From Guadua angustifolia (Eukaryota; Streptophyta; Magnoliopsida; Poales; Poaceae): a stretch of DNA of 64,000 nucleotides. The notes beneath the pieces were generated by a model. That model was given only the letters and a program-made list of their open reading frames with translations. It searched no databases and had not been told where the DNA came from. How positions within the stretch are numbered: position 1 is the first letter of the stretch; every line of letters begins with the position of its first letter. Positions 11,585-23,126 of the stretch are shown in pieces. Position numbers and translations under genes: made by a program. The stretch lies in NCBI GenBank assembly GCA_036346375.1, contig CM070501.1:30338539-30402538 (forward strand), read 5' to 3'.

Positions 11585-12038
11585 GTGATTATGTTGATGT
11601 CCAAGAGGATATTATTACGTGAGTAGTATATGTTTACGAACCATTCAGACACTAATTAACCAACAGTTCGAACAGAGCCGGACAAGAAAGTGCTCCCAAG
11701 CTGCCAGCTAGTCACTCTTGCCACCTCTGGATTGTTGGATTTCCGATTGGTTTGGCTTTGCGTGAATAAAAGGGCACAAGTAGCGCTGCTCCGAAGCTAT
11801 TCAAGATTTGCAACCAAAGAAAAGGACCCAGTAACACCCACCTACAAAGAGTAGGGTGGACCAAGGTACCGCAGGGCACCCACAATTTTCGTATTTCGTA
11901 CGAAAAATCCATTTGTTCGCATTGCAGGGTAGGGCTTCATAAAAACGCAGAAAATACTATAGTAGTCGGCACTCAAAGAGCAACTGAGCAAACCCTGCAC
12001 CGGGGAGTGGGCGACCCTGCAATCGGTGTGAGTGTGAG
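11585..12038. other. Intergenic, distal upstream region of the YUCCA gene
   Basis: I see no coding sequence here. Before the hAT insertion at 12039, this stretch would have lain directly upstream of the YUCCA core promoter, so it may hold displaced regulatory sequence. Confidence 0.4.
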
Positions 12039-13837
12039 TAGAGGTGGGCACTTGGACCGGGTTCTTTTGGGTCGATCTAAGGTATGGCACCAGCGTCGGC
12101 CCTGGGGGCGAAGCGGCAGCCGCCTGGCCCCGCCCATGGGCCCCACCGATGTACATTACATGCATGAGGAGTCCTCCTGGCGTACGCATGCATGAGGAGT
12201 CCCAAGAAGTTTCGTATTCGTATTGACTGCATGAGTCCTGGGCTGGCCCGGCTGGGAAATATCAAATATCAAGCGATGAAGCGATTAGTCATTAGCGAAC
12301 GCCAAACCAAACGCCGCTGACTCGCTTGGCGGGCTGGCGCGTGGCGTTAGCGAGTCGAGTCCCGATGCTTCGCGAGTCGTGGACAGCCAAGTGTCGTGTC
12401 ATCTAGATCAAGGACGCCAGCCGCCAGGACGGGGCGACGGACGAGTAGGCGACTCTCACGCCGTGTCGCCGTGTTGCCGTCACGCCGCAGTGCCATGACG
12501 CCGCCGACGCCACAACGCGACGCGCCGACGCGAGGCGACAAGATCGGCAAAGGCGGGGGAGCGGACGAGACGACGCCGACCTTCATCATCGCCGATCCCG
12601 CGCCGACGCTACCGACGTTTGTCACGTTTCATCCGTGAGCCACGACCATTAGGTATTGTCATATTGATTTTGCTAATTACTCTAACAACGTGATTACATG
12701 CATTATATTTAACATATTAATTAGATGGATCGGTAATTTGATATTTCATATTTGATTTATGAATTTGCAGTAGACCACTTGTAATCGTTTGATTGGACCG
12801 CGTTGATGCATATATGATATTAGAATTTGAGAGTTCTACATAATCGGTAATAATTTTTTTTAGTTGATCTAGTACCTTTGTAGCTTTGCGATAGCTTTCA
12901 AATAATAATTACTATTTTATGCATCGAGAAGATATTATTGGATGAGATTGATATTGATACTATCATCAATGACTTCGCATCTAGACATGTTAGAAGAAAC
13001 TTTTAAGGTAATACTGTAGTATGTACGTTTTGCTTTACTTGTTGCTTGATATGAATAATTTTTTTGGATGCATCTTGAGTATTTATTAGTAACACTATAT
13101 ATATAAGGGCCCCCATTTTAAATCTCGTCCCGGGCCCCTGAAATCTCAGGACCGCCACTGTATGGCACGGTCTGAAGTTAGGTTTGGTACGAAGTGGGTC
13201 GTATCGGATCGGTATGGTACTATAGGACGGACTGTGCCAAACCCGAGAACCAGACACGATGAGCGGTATGGTCCGGCATGACACTGTAGCACGGACCGTG
13301 TCGGGCCCGATGACTCAAGACATGAGGAAGAATCTCAGTATGAAGATCACCGACCCACAGAGCGTGAGCGTTATAGGCGTACCCAACAACATAAACACCA
13401 TACCACCGCGACACCTGAGAGGGACGGATCAGCTCTCTCTCTCATCCGTCTCTCTCAATTTCTCCCTCGCTCATCGGTCTCTCTCAATCTCCATTGCCTC
13501 TCTTCCTCGCTCTGTCGTTGTCATCTCTTTCGCTCGTATTCAGTACATCCTCTTGTTCTAAGAATAAATAAATTTTAGTTCTTTTTTCTATAATATTTAT
13601 GTCCACTGTTTTAACTTCATATACTTTTGGTTCCTTTTTTCTCGTCACAATAGTGCAAATAGACTGGGTCTGAACCGGTACGGCACGAAGCGCAAATGGG
13701 TCATGCTTAGACTCGCCAAAGGTGAGTCGGACCGGCCCGACAAGGCACGACGGGTCGTCGCGGCCCAGTATGATTCAGACACAAAGCACGATAAATCCGT
13801 GCTGAGCCAACCCGACCCGGCACGATACCCACCTCTA
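12039..13837. mobile_element. hAT transposon (outer) in YUCCA promoter
   Basis: The element begins TAGAGGTGGGCAC and ends with the inverse type (ATACCCACCTCTA). It is flanked by identical 8-bp copies AGTGTGAG (12031-12038 and 13838-13845), the TSD length of the hAT superfamily. Subterminal regions are rich in GGGTCGG/CGGGCCCG words, as is common in hAT ends. No transposase is visible, so it is non-autonomous. Removing the nested element leaves about 720 bp. The right end is 26 bp before the YUCCA TATA box. Confidence 0.9.
12091..13160. mobile_element. Second hAT element nested in the first
   Basis: The start CAGCGTCGGCCCTGG and end GGACCGCCACTG are imperfect inverted repeats. Identical octamers TATGGCAC flank it (12083-12090 and 13161-13168). 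The ends resemble those of the large hAT at 33888-46645 (CAGGGGCGGACC / GGTCCGCCACTG), so both belong to related families. The GC-rich left half contains short open frames with no recognisable domain. Confidence 0.85.
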
Positions 13838-13870
13838 AGTGTGAGGCGCCCAAGCCCTCTCCAAAACCCC

Positions 13871-13877
13871 TATAAAA
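13871..13877 (+). promoter_or_regulatory. TATA box of YUCCA gene
   Basis: TATAAAA lies 94 bp before the ATG, a normal plant spacing for TATA plus 5' UTR. It is 25 bp downstream of the hAT target-site duplication, so the insertion separates the core promoter from more distal elements. Confidence 0.65.
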
Positions 13878-13970
13878 CCCCTTATACAGTAAAACCTCCA
13901 CCCACTTCACAGTAAAAAAAAACGTAGCCACACACAAGCCCAGCAGAGTCCAGACCCCCGATCAAAGGCC

Positions 13971-16608
13971 ATGGACAAGGCGCAAGAACGCCGAGCGACG
14001 TGGGTCCCGGGCGCCGTCATCGTCGGCGCGGGCCCGTCCGGCCTCGCCGCGGCCGCGTGCCTCGCGGCGCGCGGCGTGCCGGCCACGGTGCTCGAGAGGT
14101 CCGACTCGCTGGCGTCCACGTGGCGCCACCGCATGTACGACCGTCTCACGCTCCACCTCCCCAAGCGCTTCTGCGAGCTGCCGCTCCTCTCGTTCCCGGA
14201 GGAGTACCCGACGTACCCGTCAAAGGACCAATTCGTCGCGTACATGGAAGCGTACGCCGCCGCGGCGGGCGTCGCGCCGCGCTTCGGCGCGCGCGTCGAG
14301 GAGGCCGCGTTCCACGCAGCCGTCGGCGCCTGGATGGTGCGCCTGTCGAGCGGCGAGGTGCTGATGGCGCGGTGGCTCGTCGTCGCGACGGGGGAAAACG
14401 CCGAGCCGCGCGTGCCGGACGTCCCCGGCATGCGGCAGTTCGCCGGGCGCGTCATGCATACGTGCGAGTACAAATCCGGGGAGGATTTCGCCGGGGAGAA
14501 GGTGCTGGTCGTGGGGTGCGGCAATTCCGGCATGGAGGTGAGCTTGGATTTGTGCCGGCATGGCGCTAAGCCCTCCATGGTGGTGCGCAACACGGTAATG
14601 ACCTCAGTATATAACTAAGCTTGCGCTCTGTCAGGACCCGTCCTTGCTCTGTTTTGTTCGTTTTTGCTTTTGCCCTGTAGTAGTTTGCCCGTTGTTCTTT
14701 CGTGCTATGCTTGAGCATTTCCTCTTCGGTGCCTATTTTTCCGATGTACCACACCTTACTTGTCGCTATCTTTTTTGACATGTTCCAATCTGCATGGTCA
14801 TATCCGGTCATATTTAAGCATAATCAGAACTACTAACATGTAGTACGATGCTGGATGTCCTGTCCCATGTTGTTGTTTTTATCATAACCGCTGTTTGTTT
14901 CTTCCTTTCTACTCTTCTTCTATGTTACTATGCTTGTCTCATTTGCATCCACCACGATCACACAAAATGTAACTACAACTGATGATATTTGGCGCAGGTG
15001 CATGTGCTACCAAGGGAGATGCTGGGTCTCTCCACATTCGGCATTGCCATGGCCCTGCTCAAATGGCTGCCAGTGCAGCTCGTCGACCGGTTCCTCCTCG
15101 CGGCGGCCAACCTCACCCTCGGCGACACGGGCCAGCTCGGGCTGAGGCGGCCCAAGACGGGGCCCATCGAGCTCAAGACCCTCACCGGCAGGACCCCGGT
15201 CCTGGATGTTGGGACGCTAGACCACATCAAATCCGGCAAAATTAAGGTTGGTGCTAGTTGGCTAGCTCTTTTCACCAAAGGGTGGTGCCGTGGTGGTGGC
15301 GGTAGTTGAAATTAAAGACTAGTCAAACTGTCGCAATGTGAGCCCCGGGAGCTCGTGGGCCACTGCCTAATCTGGCATACCACCCGGGCCTCTGAGGTTC
15401 ACACACATTTCCTTTCTGGAAAATGGCCTCTAGTCTTTACTTACCTCCTGCATGTATACCAACCTAGTACTGCATTAGAGATGCTTTTATTTTCTTCCTC
15501 GATTTTTCTCTCTTGTTTCTGTATGCATTCACCTGTTGAAGAGTTGATGTGAAACATCGATCATTCACAACAGGTGGTGGGAGCAGTGAAGGAGATAACG
15601 AGGCGAGGGGCCAGGCTCGCGGACGGCAAGGAGGAGCAGTTCGACGCAATAATACTCGCCACGGGCTACAGGAGCAACGTGCCGTCCTGGCTCAAGGTAA
15701 CAACATGGAGTGACGCCACGAAAAGGACTCCCTTGTTCGTTTGGGTCTGCACCGCACTGCTGCACAACATGCACGCAATGTCGTCGTCACCTGCCTTGCC
15801 TCCCTCACCTCACGTCCTCCCCCTCCTCCTCTGTCCGGCCATCGTGTCCCTTTGCCCTTCTCGTGTATGGGAGTGAGCAGAGGCAGCTCGTGCCCTGCTC
15901 TGAGCCATGCGTTCCTTTCTCCTCCGGGCTCAGATCTGCGTCGTCCTCTCTCCTCTTGCGCCAAGTGATCGAGTCAGTGACTCACGGTAGCATGGGCGCG
16001 ACGGGTAGGAGGTGGGCCCGCGAGCTTGGCTCTGATCTAATCTCAGTCATGGCGTACGTAGCGCGCGTGCGTGGGGACAATGCGTATACGGACTCGAGAG
16101 TTTGGATATATATGTACACGCTTGGGCCGTGCAGGTAGATGTTGTGGATTGCTGAAGGTGGCGATGAAATTGCAGATGAGACGACAAAAAGTGATTCTAG
16201 AAACATCAAATACTCAGAACGGCACTGGAAATGCGTATGGTGCTCTGTGAATAAATGTTTTTCCTGAATGCAAATTCGATTACTTCCGAATTTATTCTAT
16301 GGATACTAGTCGGATTGATGGAAGCACGAATCTATAGATACATCCGTTGTGCTTGTACCTTACATGCCTGCTTGTCTATACTTTGTACGTAGGATGGAGG
16401 TGACGTGTTCACAAGAGCAGGCACGCCCAAGATCCCCTTCCCTAACGGCTGGAAAGGGCAGAACGGCCTCTACACCGTCGGGTTCTCGCAGCGGGGGCTC
16501 CTCGGCGCCTCATCGGACGCCCTCAACGTCGCCAGAGACATACATTGCCAATGGAGGGAAAGGGACAGGCCCTCTAGTAACGCGCTTGAAATCAACAACT
16601 CCGTTTGA
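13971..16608 (+). CDS. YUCCA-type flavin-containing monooxygenase (auxin biosynthesis)
   Basis: YUCCA enzymes convert indole-3-pyruvate to indole-3-acetic acid using FAD and NADPH. Four exons fit: 13971-14594, 14998-15246, 15574-15696 and 16393-16608. All junctions are GT-AG and phase 0, giving 403 aa, the normal family length. Visible motifs are the FAD site GAGPSG (residues 19-24), the FMO signature around FAGRVMHTCEY, the NADPH site GCGNSG (182-187), LATGYRSNVPSWL in exon 3, and GLYTVGFSQRGLLGASSDA in exon 4. Four exons is the usual YUCCA structure. Exon 1 is very GC-rich, as is common in grass genes. No stop or frameshift is seen, so it looks functional. Expression may be altered by the hAT insertion just upstream. 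The exact paralogue cannot be named here. Confidence 0.93.
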
Positions 16609-17379
16609 TTCTAATGGAAATGTACAGCGTTTGAGTAGGAATATTGCGTGCATATAACACCATGCTTTTTGCTTATCGAAGGTGTCCAACTTGAAAGTTT
16701 TTACCAAAGATTCTGATGATGTTTAGTTGCACGGCGGTATGTATGAGATGCGTTTTATATTACCGACGAAAATTTGGAGTTTTGGGCGCCCATCTGTGCG
16801 GAATTTGTACATTATTTGAACTTCGGAATACCTCTCTTACGTAAGATTCCTTGGCGTTTCATGCATCTGATAGGCCGGTATAACCCAGTTACCTACTGTG
16901 CCGACCTTACGTGAGCACAAAGACCCATGTAGCCCGAGAGAACAGTTGATCGAGCCTATTTGTCTCTACGTACTCCTACAGCGTACACATCAACATGATA
17001 GACTGATCTTCCAATATCAAGCTGGATAAAAAAACGAAATAAGCAGCTCTAACCCCATAAGTATTTAGAATACGGCGTAAACCATTTTTATTGCCATGTT
17101 TGCATTCAATCAACATGGATTAGTCTTGCAAGATAGTTTCCAACAGAGACGCTCTGTTTTTCTTGTATGTGCATTTGGTTAAAGAAAGAATACGTCGTAT
17201 TATCAGCTAGGTCTTTTCTTGTATGCACATTTAAAAAATCAACGATCATATAATCATAGTATAATTTTTCTATGTAGTCATGACTTTTGACATTATGATA
17301 GCTTGGAGGGAGACACATCAATACTTATGCAAAAACAGTAGTACGGTCGCTAACTATTGGTGAACAAAAGCTAGTGTAG
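16609..17379. other. YUCCA 3' flank
   Basis: The YUCCA 3' UTR is followed by AT-rich intergenic DNA with no recognisable gene or complete element. Confidence 0.4.
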
Positions 17380-17381
17380 TA

Positions 17382-17642
17382 CTTTCTCGGTCTAAGTTTA
17401 TAGTACATATATATTTTCTTTTAGCACATAGTGAAAACATATTAAAAATGACTATACTACCCCTAATTATTATCTACAAGCACAATATTCAATGTATAAA
17501 TGTAAAGAATATAAAGTAAAGCTGAATATTTATTAGAAGTACTATAAAAAACATCACACTTATTTATACTAAAATATGAAATATACCCTATATTTATAAA
17601 TGAAATCATTAAACCATACGTTTATAACTTGACCGAAAGGGG
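17382..17642. mobile_element. Stowaway MITE
   Basis: The left end CTTTCTCGGTCTAAGTTTATA and the right end, read in reverse, CCCCTTTCGGTCAAGTTATA form inverted repeats. TA dinucleotides flank both sides (17380-17381 and 17643-17644). Length is 261 bp, AT-rich and non-coding. It lies 16 bp from the stop codon of the neighbouring minus-strand gene, probably in its 3' UTR. Confidence 0.8.
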
Positions 17643-17658
17643 TAGTACTAGCAGCTAG

Positions 17659-18264
17659 TCAGGTAACACATAACCGTTTGCATGGAGTCGCGAGCTCCCC
17701 CAACTTAACAGCGCACGACACGAAGCACGCCCACGAGGCATCATCTGGATGGGTCGGCTTCATCTCAACGCCCAACTCCAACTTTCCGACGTGCATGTCG
17801 GCGGCCATGTTGCCACGCAGCTGATGAGACAGGAACACGCCTTCATGCGACGAGGAAACGTTCAGGTCCACCGCCAACCACTTGTCCACGCAGAAGGCCG
17901 GCACGTCGCCCCACCCGATGACCAAGTGGTTGTAGGACAGCGCCACCGTGCTGTTCCCCTGGCAGAATCGCCGTATGTCTCGGCGGTTGTCGGCGCGGAT
18001 GGTGAGGTTGAAGGCCGGCGAGATCGTCGGGGTGCGCAGCGGGTCGAGCCCCTCGATGCCCGTCACCTGAACGGAGAACTGAGGCTCTACGACGTGTCTT
18101 AGGCACTCTAGAACGATGATTTCTGCGAGTGCTAGTGCCACCACCGCCAGACGGCATATGCAACTGGGGCCCTCCTTTCCTGACGACGTCCTATCCTTGC
18201 CGCCGGAACCGTCCGAGGGCTGCGGTTCCGCTGGAACGTCCATGCACGGCGCTGATCCAGCCAT
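17659..18264 (-). CDS. LEA_2/NDR1-like single-pass membrane protein
   Basis: Single-exon gene of 201 aa from the preferred Met (MAGSAPCMDV); an upstream in-frame Met adds 8 residues. The N-terminus is hydrophilic and followed by one membrane segment (RLAVVALALAEIIVLECL). The extracytoplasmic domain has the style of plant LEA_2/NDR1-HIN1-like proteins: a FSVQVTGIEGLD strand, PAFNLTIRADNR, and a later VDLNVSSSHEGVFL. Such proteins are usually membrane-anchored and linked to defence or stress, but no role is shown here. A second protein of the same plan lies at 47647-48291. No frameshift is seen. Confidence 0.7.
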   Translation of the reverse strand: MAGSAPCMDVPAEPQPSDGSGGKDRTSSGKEGPSCICRLAVVALALAEIIVLECLRHVVEPQFSVQVTGIEGLDPLRTPTISPAFNLTIRADNRRDIRRFCQGNSTVALSYNHLVIGWGDVPAFCVDKWLAVDLNVSSSHEGVFLSHQLRGNMAADMHVGKLELGVEMKPTHPDDASWACFVSCAVKLGELATPCKRLCVT

Positions 18265-19283
18265 GGTTGTCACGCGCGAGACGAGCACAAGGAAAAGAAC
18301 GAAAGCTTGCAGCTACAAAAACCTATGGGCCGGGCGCGTATATGTATGGCTTGGGTTGCCAGCTGGCTGCTGTACCAATTAATGTATGGCTCGGCCTCGG
18401 CACGTACGTTTCCTTACTCGATCGGGTTGTACCCTGACTACGGAATTTGAGCATAATTGGGAAGGGAAAAAACCTAGCTTGTCCTTCCGTGTAAACGTAA
18501 ACAACCCTGTTATCAGCAGTTCAGCACATCTATCTCTAATTCTCTATCCCCTAAGAAAAAACAAGCACACCTATTTCAACCCAAACACACCTCTGTTCAT
18601 AAGATCTGAATCGTATATCGTGTGAAACGTATCCTCAACAAATACGTACGTAGGACTGTACTTACGAGGGCTACCGATCAAGATCGTGGGCATGTAGCAA
18701 ACACCCGGCAGTGTGGCATGCAGTTTTGGCACGTGACGTCGCTCCCGTTATTCCTCCGTTCCAGAACTCAGAACGCAGAACCACCAGTGTGCGGCCTGTG
18801 CGGCTAGCTCCGGCGCGCCACCGAGATGCCATGTATAACCGATTTCAATTATAATATTACTCTAAATACATAGTAGTACTATCAAATATAACATACAGTT
18901 TAATAGACGATATTATCAGTTCTGCCAGTATAGTTAGATATAGAACCGACATGATTGGTATGGTATAGAAACCAGTACGGTAGATATGACTACTACATAT
19001 CTGTTTAAATAACGAAATGGTACATGTCAGCTATATCAACCGATATGGGTACATATTGATAGCTATAGGTAGATAACTTAGATAAAAGCAACGTGCACGC
19101 TAGCCGCCGCTGGGCATGTGTGACGCTCTGATGGGCTGAGGTTCGTCAGGAAGAGCTACCACCGGTTCATCAGATGAGAGATCGATCCCGTCAGGTGTCT
19201 GTGTTAAACCACGGAGTGTGTGTCTGTGTGGGATGCAATAATGCAAGGCTAGGCTGGTGGAGTTTTTGGCTTTCTTCCTATAC
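18265..19283. other. Intergenic region
   Basis: Upstream region of the minus-strand LEA_2-like gene. The short open frames here have no recognisable domain, and I see no complete transposon. Confidence 0.4.
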
Positions 19284-19527
19284 ATTTTTTTGCAAATTTA
19301 GTTCTATTCAAACGAAATTACAAATCTAGTACTCTTTTCGATCACGGAAGGATCAAAAGGCGACTTATGTCGCCTCTTGTATCTGGGACCGTAACATGTC
19401 GTCTAGTGCGGTATAAGACAGCGGTTGGTGCATGCCGTGATATGAGAGCATGGAATATGTCTACTACGGTCAAGAAAGAACTTAATTTACAATTTCGTTT
19501 AGATACAGTCTAAATTTACAAAAAAAA
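19284..19527. mobile_element. MITE or foldback element with long inverted repeats
   Basis: Imperfect terminal inverted repeats of about 40 bp face each other: TTGCAAATTTAGTTCTATTC at the left, and TGTAAATTTAGACTGTATC when the right end is read in reverse. Both continue into CAAACGAAATT-like words and start with T-runs. Length is about 240 bp with no coding. Long TIRs suggest a Mutator-type MITE, but no 9-bp duplication could be fixed because of the homopolymer edges. Confidence 0.55.
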
Positions 19528-19649
19528 AAAGCAAAAAGAAAATCCAAAGCTTCGGGGTGCCAGCCCAACGCTGATCCCTGAACATAATCGTGCGGACTTG
19601 ATTTGTTTTGGTCGGATCAGATCTTGTGATTGCTTCGCTTGTTCTGTTT

Positions 19650-21280
19650 AGCTAAGGCCGATATCATAAACTTAGGTATTCCTATGTTCATCATGAACAA
19701 GCATATACTGAGATGTTTGGATGTGGGATTGGATCGTACCCGTTCAGATACTTAGGTATTCCGATGCATTATCATAAACTTCGGAATGCGGATTGGGGCG
19801 TAATTGAAGATAGATTTAACAAAAAACTAAGTCGATGGAAGGCCAAACACCTCTCTTATGGGGGTAGACTTGTGCTTCTAAATTCTGTGTTAAGTAGCCT
19901 TCCTATGTTCATGATGTCTTTCTTCGAAATTCCCAAGGGTGTTATTCAAAGGTTGGATTTCTATCGGTCTCGGTTTTTTTGGCAAGGCAATAATGAAAAA
20001 CGAAAATATCGTCTTGCTAAGTGGGAAATTTTGTGTCGTCCTAAAGATCAAGGTGGGCTGGGTATTATTGACCTTTACACTCAAAATAAATGTCTTCTAA
20101 GTAAATGGTTATTCAAACTGATTAACGAGGCCGGGCTCTGGCAGAACTTGCTTAAAAATAAATATTTAAGTTCAAAATGTTTGTCCCAAGTGAGTATTAA
20201 GTCTGGGGACTCACAGTTTTGGAAAGGGCTCTTAAAAGTCAAGGAGGATTTCTTGGCCATTGGATCTTTTAGGATTCGTGATGGTTCTCAAACTAGATTT
20301 TGGGAGGACATTTGGGTTGATTCTAAGCCTCTCAAAGACCAATTTCCAAGTTTGTACCATATTGCCCATCATAAAAATATTACTGTGGCAAAGGTCATGA
20401 CTCAGCTGCCACCGAATATTTCTTTTCGGCGTTCATTAGTCGGGGATAAACTGATAGCATGGATAAATCTGATAGCTAAATTGTCGAATTGTCAGCTTAT
20501 TGATGGAAGGGACACTTTCCACTGGGATTTGCATAGATATGGACAATTCTCTGTACATTCTATGTATGCTCATTTGATGAACCAGAGTATTCCTTTTAAT
20601 GGTAAATTCATTTGGAAGTTGAAACTTCCGTTAAAGATTAAAATTTTCTCTGGTATTTCTGACGAGGAATAATTTTAACAAAGGACAACCTCGCTAAACG
20701 AAATTGGAATGGGAATCTAAAATGTTGTTTCTGTAATTGTAATGAAACAATCCAACATTTATTCTTTGATTGCCATCATTCCAAAAGTATTTGGCGAATT
20801 GTGCATATTGCTACTGGTTTACCATTGCCGAAGTCTTTGGCACATATGATTGGTCATTGGTTAAGTGGTCTGGAGAAGAATGTGAAGAGACTGATTTTTG
20901 TAGGAAGTGCTGCTATTTTATGGGCTATATGGTGTACACGCAATTATCTAATCTTTGCGAAAAAACATTATTATTCTTTTATGCAGGTTACATTCAGAGG
21001 GACATACTGGCTGCGGTTTTGGGCCCTATTGCAGTCTGACGACAAGAGGGAGATCATCCGTGGGGTATGCCATGTATTAGAGGTTGTGGCGTTGGAATTT
21101 TTTGCCAAGAACGGATGGCGAAGCAATTATAGAATTTGCTTTTAATTTTATGTTCTCTTTGTCGCTTTTTCAATAATGCTCACGAATGTGATATTTGTAA
21201 GACCTGGGCTGTGTGCAATTGCAGAGGCCGGATTTGATCCTTTATCTAAAAAAAAAAAAAAAAAAGCTAAGGCCGATATC
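19650..21280 (+). mobile_element. 5'-truncated L1-type LINE with TSD and poly-A
   Basis: AGCTAAGGCCGATATC occurs at 19650-19665 and again at 21265-21280, directly after an A-run (21248-21265). This is the signature of target-primed reverse transcription: target duplication, 5' truncation and 3' poly-A. The first A may be shared with the tail, so the duplication is 15-16 bp. The insert encodes only the C-terminal RT portion. Its first ~25 bases do not read as LINE protein and may be filler DNA from the 5' junction. Confidence 0.92.
19688..21145 (+). pseudogene. LINE ORF2 C-terminus with zf-RVT domain
   Basis: From HHEQAYTEMFGCGIG onward the frame encodes the conserved L1 C-terminal region: YLGIPMHYHKL, LSYGGRLVLLNSVLSSLP, and FFWQGNNEKRKYRLAKWEIL. 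One frameshift lies near 20,650. After it the zinc-binding block CCFCNCNETIQHLFFDC appears, then the ILWAIWCTRNYLIFAKKH block, ending at 21145. Endonuclease and most RT palm motifs are missing because of 5' truncation. Apart from one frameshift it is well preserved, so the insertion is fairly young compared with the LINE at 5694-10800. Confidence 0.9.
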
Positions 21281-21519
21281 CTTTCAAAGATGTCTGGCCT
21301 GCTCTGCTTTTGGCCCGAACCAATTCTGGGGTTATGGCTACGCTTGGACACCAGAGTAGGGCCTGAATGAAATGCTAAATTCTTCCTGACTTGAGCTCCT
21401 CTATTCTACACAGTTCTCATTCAGGATTGGTTTGGAGCCGAGGAATTTCACCGGAGGAATTGGTATAACTCGTAAATACGGCATGGGTTGGTCGGGCGTT
21501 AGGGCATGTACAATATTGT

Positions 21520-22520
21520 TTAAACTTTAAAAAAAATTAAAAAAATTTAAAACTTTTCTCCAAATTTTTAAAAAAATTAAATTTTTTTGTTTATTCAATC
21601 AAATATATGAAAGCATTGACTTCATTTGTTATATTTCAAAAATAGAAAACAGAAAGAACATAAGTGGTACAGTACCTTTGTAAGAATTTTATAGATTCGC
21701 TGGAGTGTGATCATGATCCAAAATTTTTTATAAGAGCTTAAGAATTTCCTTAAAACCATTCTATAAAAGGTTCAAAAATTATAAACCTTTTTTGGTTGCT
21801 CTAGAAAATCTATGTATTGATCATCAGGCTTTTATCAGGATGTAGCACTGTCATAATTTTTAAAAAATCATTAAAGCTTGATCATCATCTTAAAATTTCA
21901 TGTGAACATTTATGATTCATCAGGACCATAAAAAAAACTTTCAAAATTTTATAACATGGTTTGAACCATTTTTCATTCGGTTGAAGTTCGTCGGTAAAGC
22001 ATTTATTACGATAATAGCACTTTCAAAATTTTGTAAAATTTTGGATGCTTGATCACCAACTAAAAAATTTATAGAAATATTATTGATGCATTAGGATGAT
22101 TCAAAAAATTTTAAAAAATTTTATAACATGATTTGTTTCATTTTTCATTCGGTTCAAATTTACCGATTAGCCTTTTATCAGGATAGTACTACTGTTAGAA
22201 TTTTTAAAAATTCCTCAAACTTGATCATCATCTGGAATTTTTATAGGAATATTGTGTCAGGGCCATTCAATAAAAATTTCAAAAATTTTCAATGTATTTT
22301 GCACTATTTTCAATTCGGTTCAATTTTACTGAAATATCGGATAATCTCAGTGAGATTTTGGTATTTCTCGGTGAAATCTTAGAAATCTTGATTGAAGAAA
22401 AATCACATTTGAATTTTGGTGTTTGTATTTCATTTGGGATTTGTCTAAAATTCTGAGATCTCGACAAAATTTCAGATTTCGCCCACCCTCGAAATGTCAA
22501 CCGAAAATGAGATTTCAAAC
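21520..22520 (+). repeat. AT-rich dispersed repeat, copy 1
   Basis: A 1-kb AT-rich sequence with internal quasi-repeats about 120-180 bp apart, such as TTTTATCAGGAT followed by AAAAATT and CTTGATCATCATC. Reverse-complement relatives occur at 48780-49185 and inside the hAT at 55490-56000, sharing words like CTGAGGAATTTTT, CAAACATTGCTA and TCCTGATAAAAC. No coding and no known family recognised. Confidence 0.6.
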
Positions 22521-22649
22521 CCTAAAGTTCCAATTGATGTGACTTTACTTGTAGTAAATTCGCACAGTAGTGGAAGCTGATGTAATGATGTGAGTTGACG
22601 TTCGCTCGTTGGAGTTGCGTATCCTTGCAATGGATAGAGCTCACGTGCG

Positions 22650-22870
22650 GTCATGTCGAGACTGCAACTTAAGCGATCTCCATGTGACCGTCCGATCGAA
22701 AATCAACTGTCCAGATTAGACAAAAAATATTGTACAGATTTTTACTGTGCAAAAATAGTATTTATGGTACCGTAGCAAAACACTATTTACCATTTTTAGC
22801 TGATCTAGACCATCTATTGACTCGATCGCATGGTCCACACCTGTGGAAACTGCTTAAGTTGTTGCACCTA
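22650..22870. mobile_element. MITE, copy 1 of a two-copy family
   Basis: Inverted words GACTGCAACTTAAGC and GCTTAAGTTGTTGC mark the two ends. The sequence is a relative of 33366-33598, with shared order: CTTAAGC, CCATG-GACCG, CGATC, CACTATT, and the inverse end. Non-coding, about 220 bp. Confidence 0.55.
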
Positions 22871-23126
22871 AGTTCTATCCCCTTGCAATGGTAGCACGGT
22901 AGCAGTGACTTCCTAACATAAAATTTTTTCGAAGGAGTTGGATAGCATCCTACATACTTTTGGGTTTTAGAAATAGCTTTTGAAAATTCCTGCTTCACTT
23001 CTAGAAGAATTTAAAACATCAACTCAAATTTCATGTTTAGATCCTAACATATGAATTTTTCTAGTCCTATAAGAAATGAACTGATTACTATGAAATTTCT
23101 ACATATTTCATGTGTTCCAAACCAAT

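Larger units (their letters stand above)
21427..23126. mobile_element. Possible PIF/Harbinger-like element, composite
   Basis: The left GGATTGGTTTGGAGCC and right GTGTTCCAAACCAATT words are inverted-repeat-like ends common in grass Harbinger elements. The interior holds an AT-rich dispersed repeat (21520-22520) and a MITE (22650-22870). No flanking TWA duplication was verified, so the boundaries are tentative. Confidence 0.35.
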
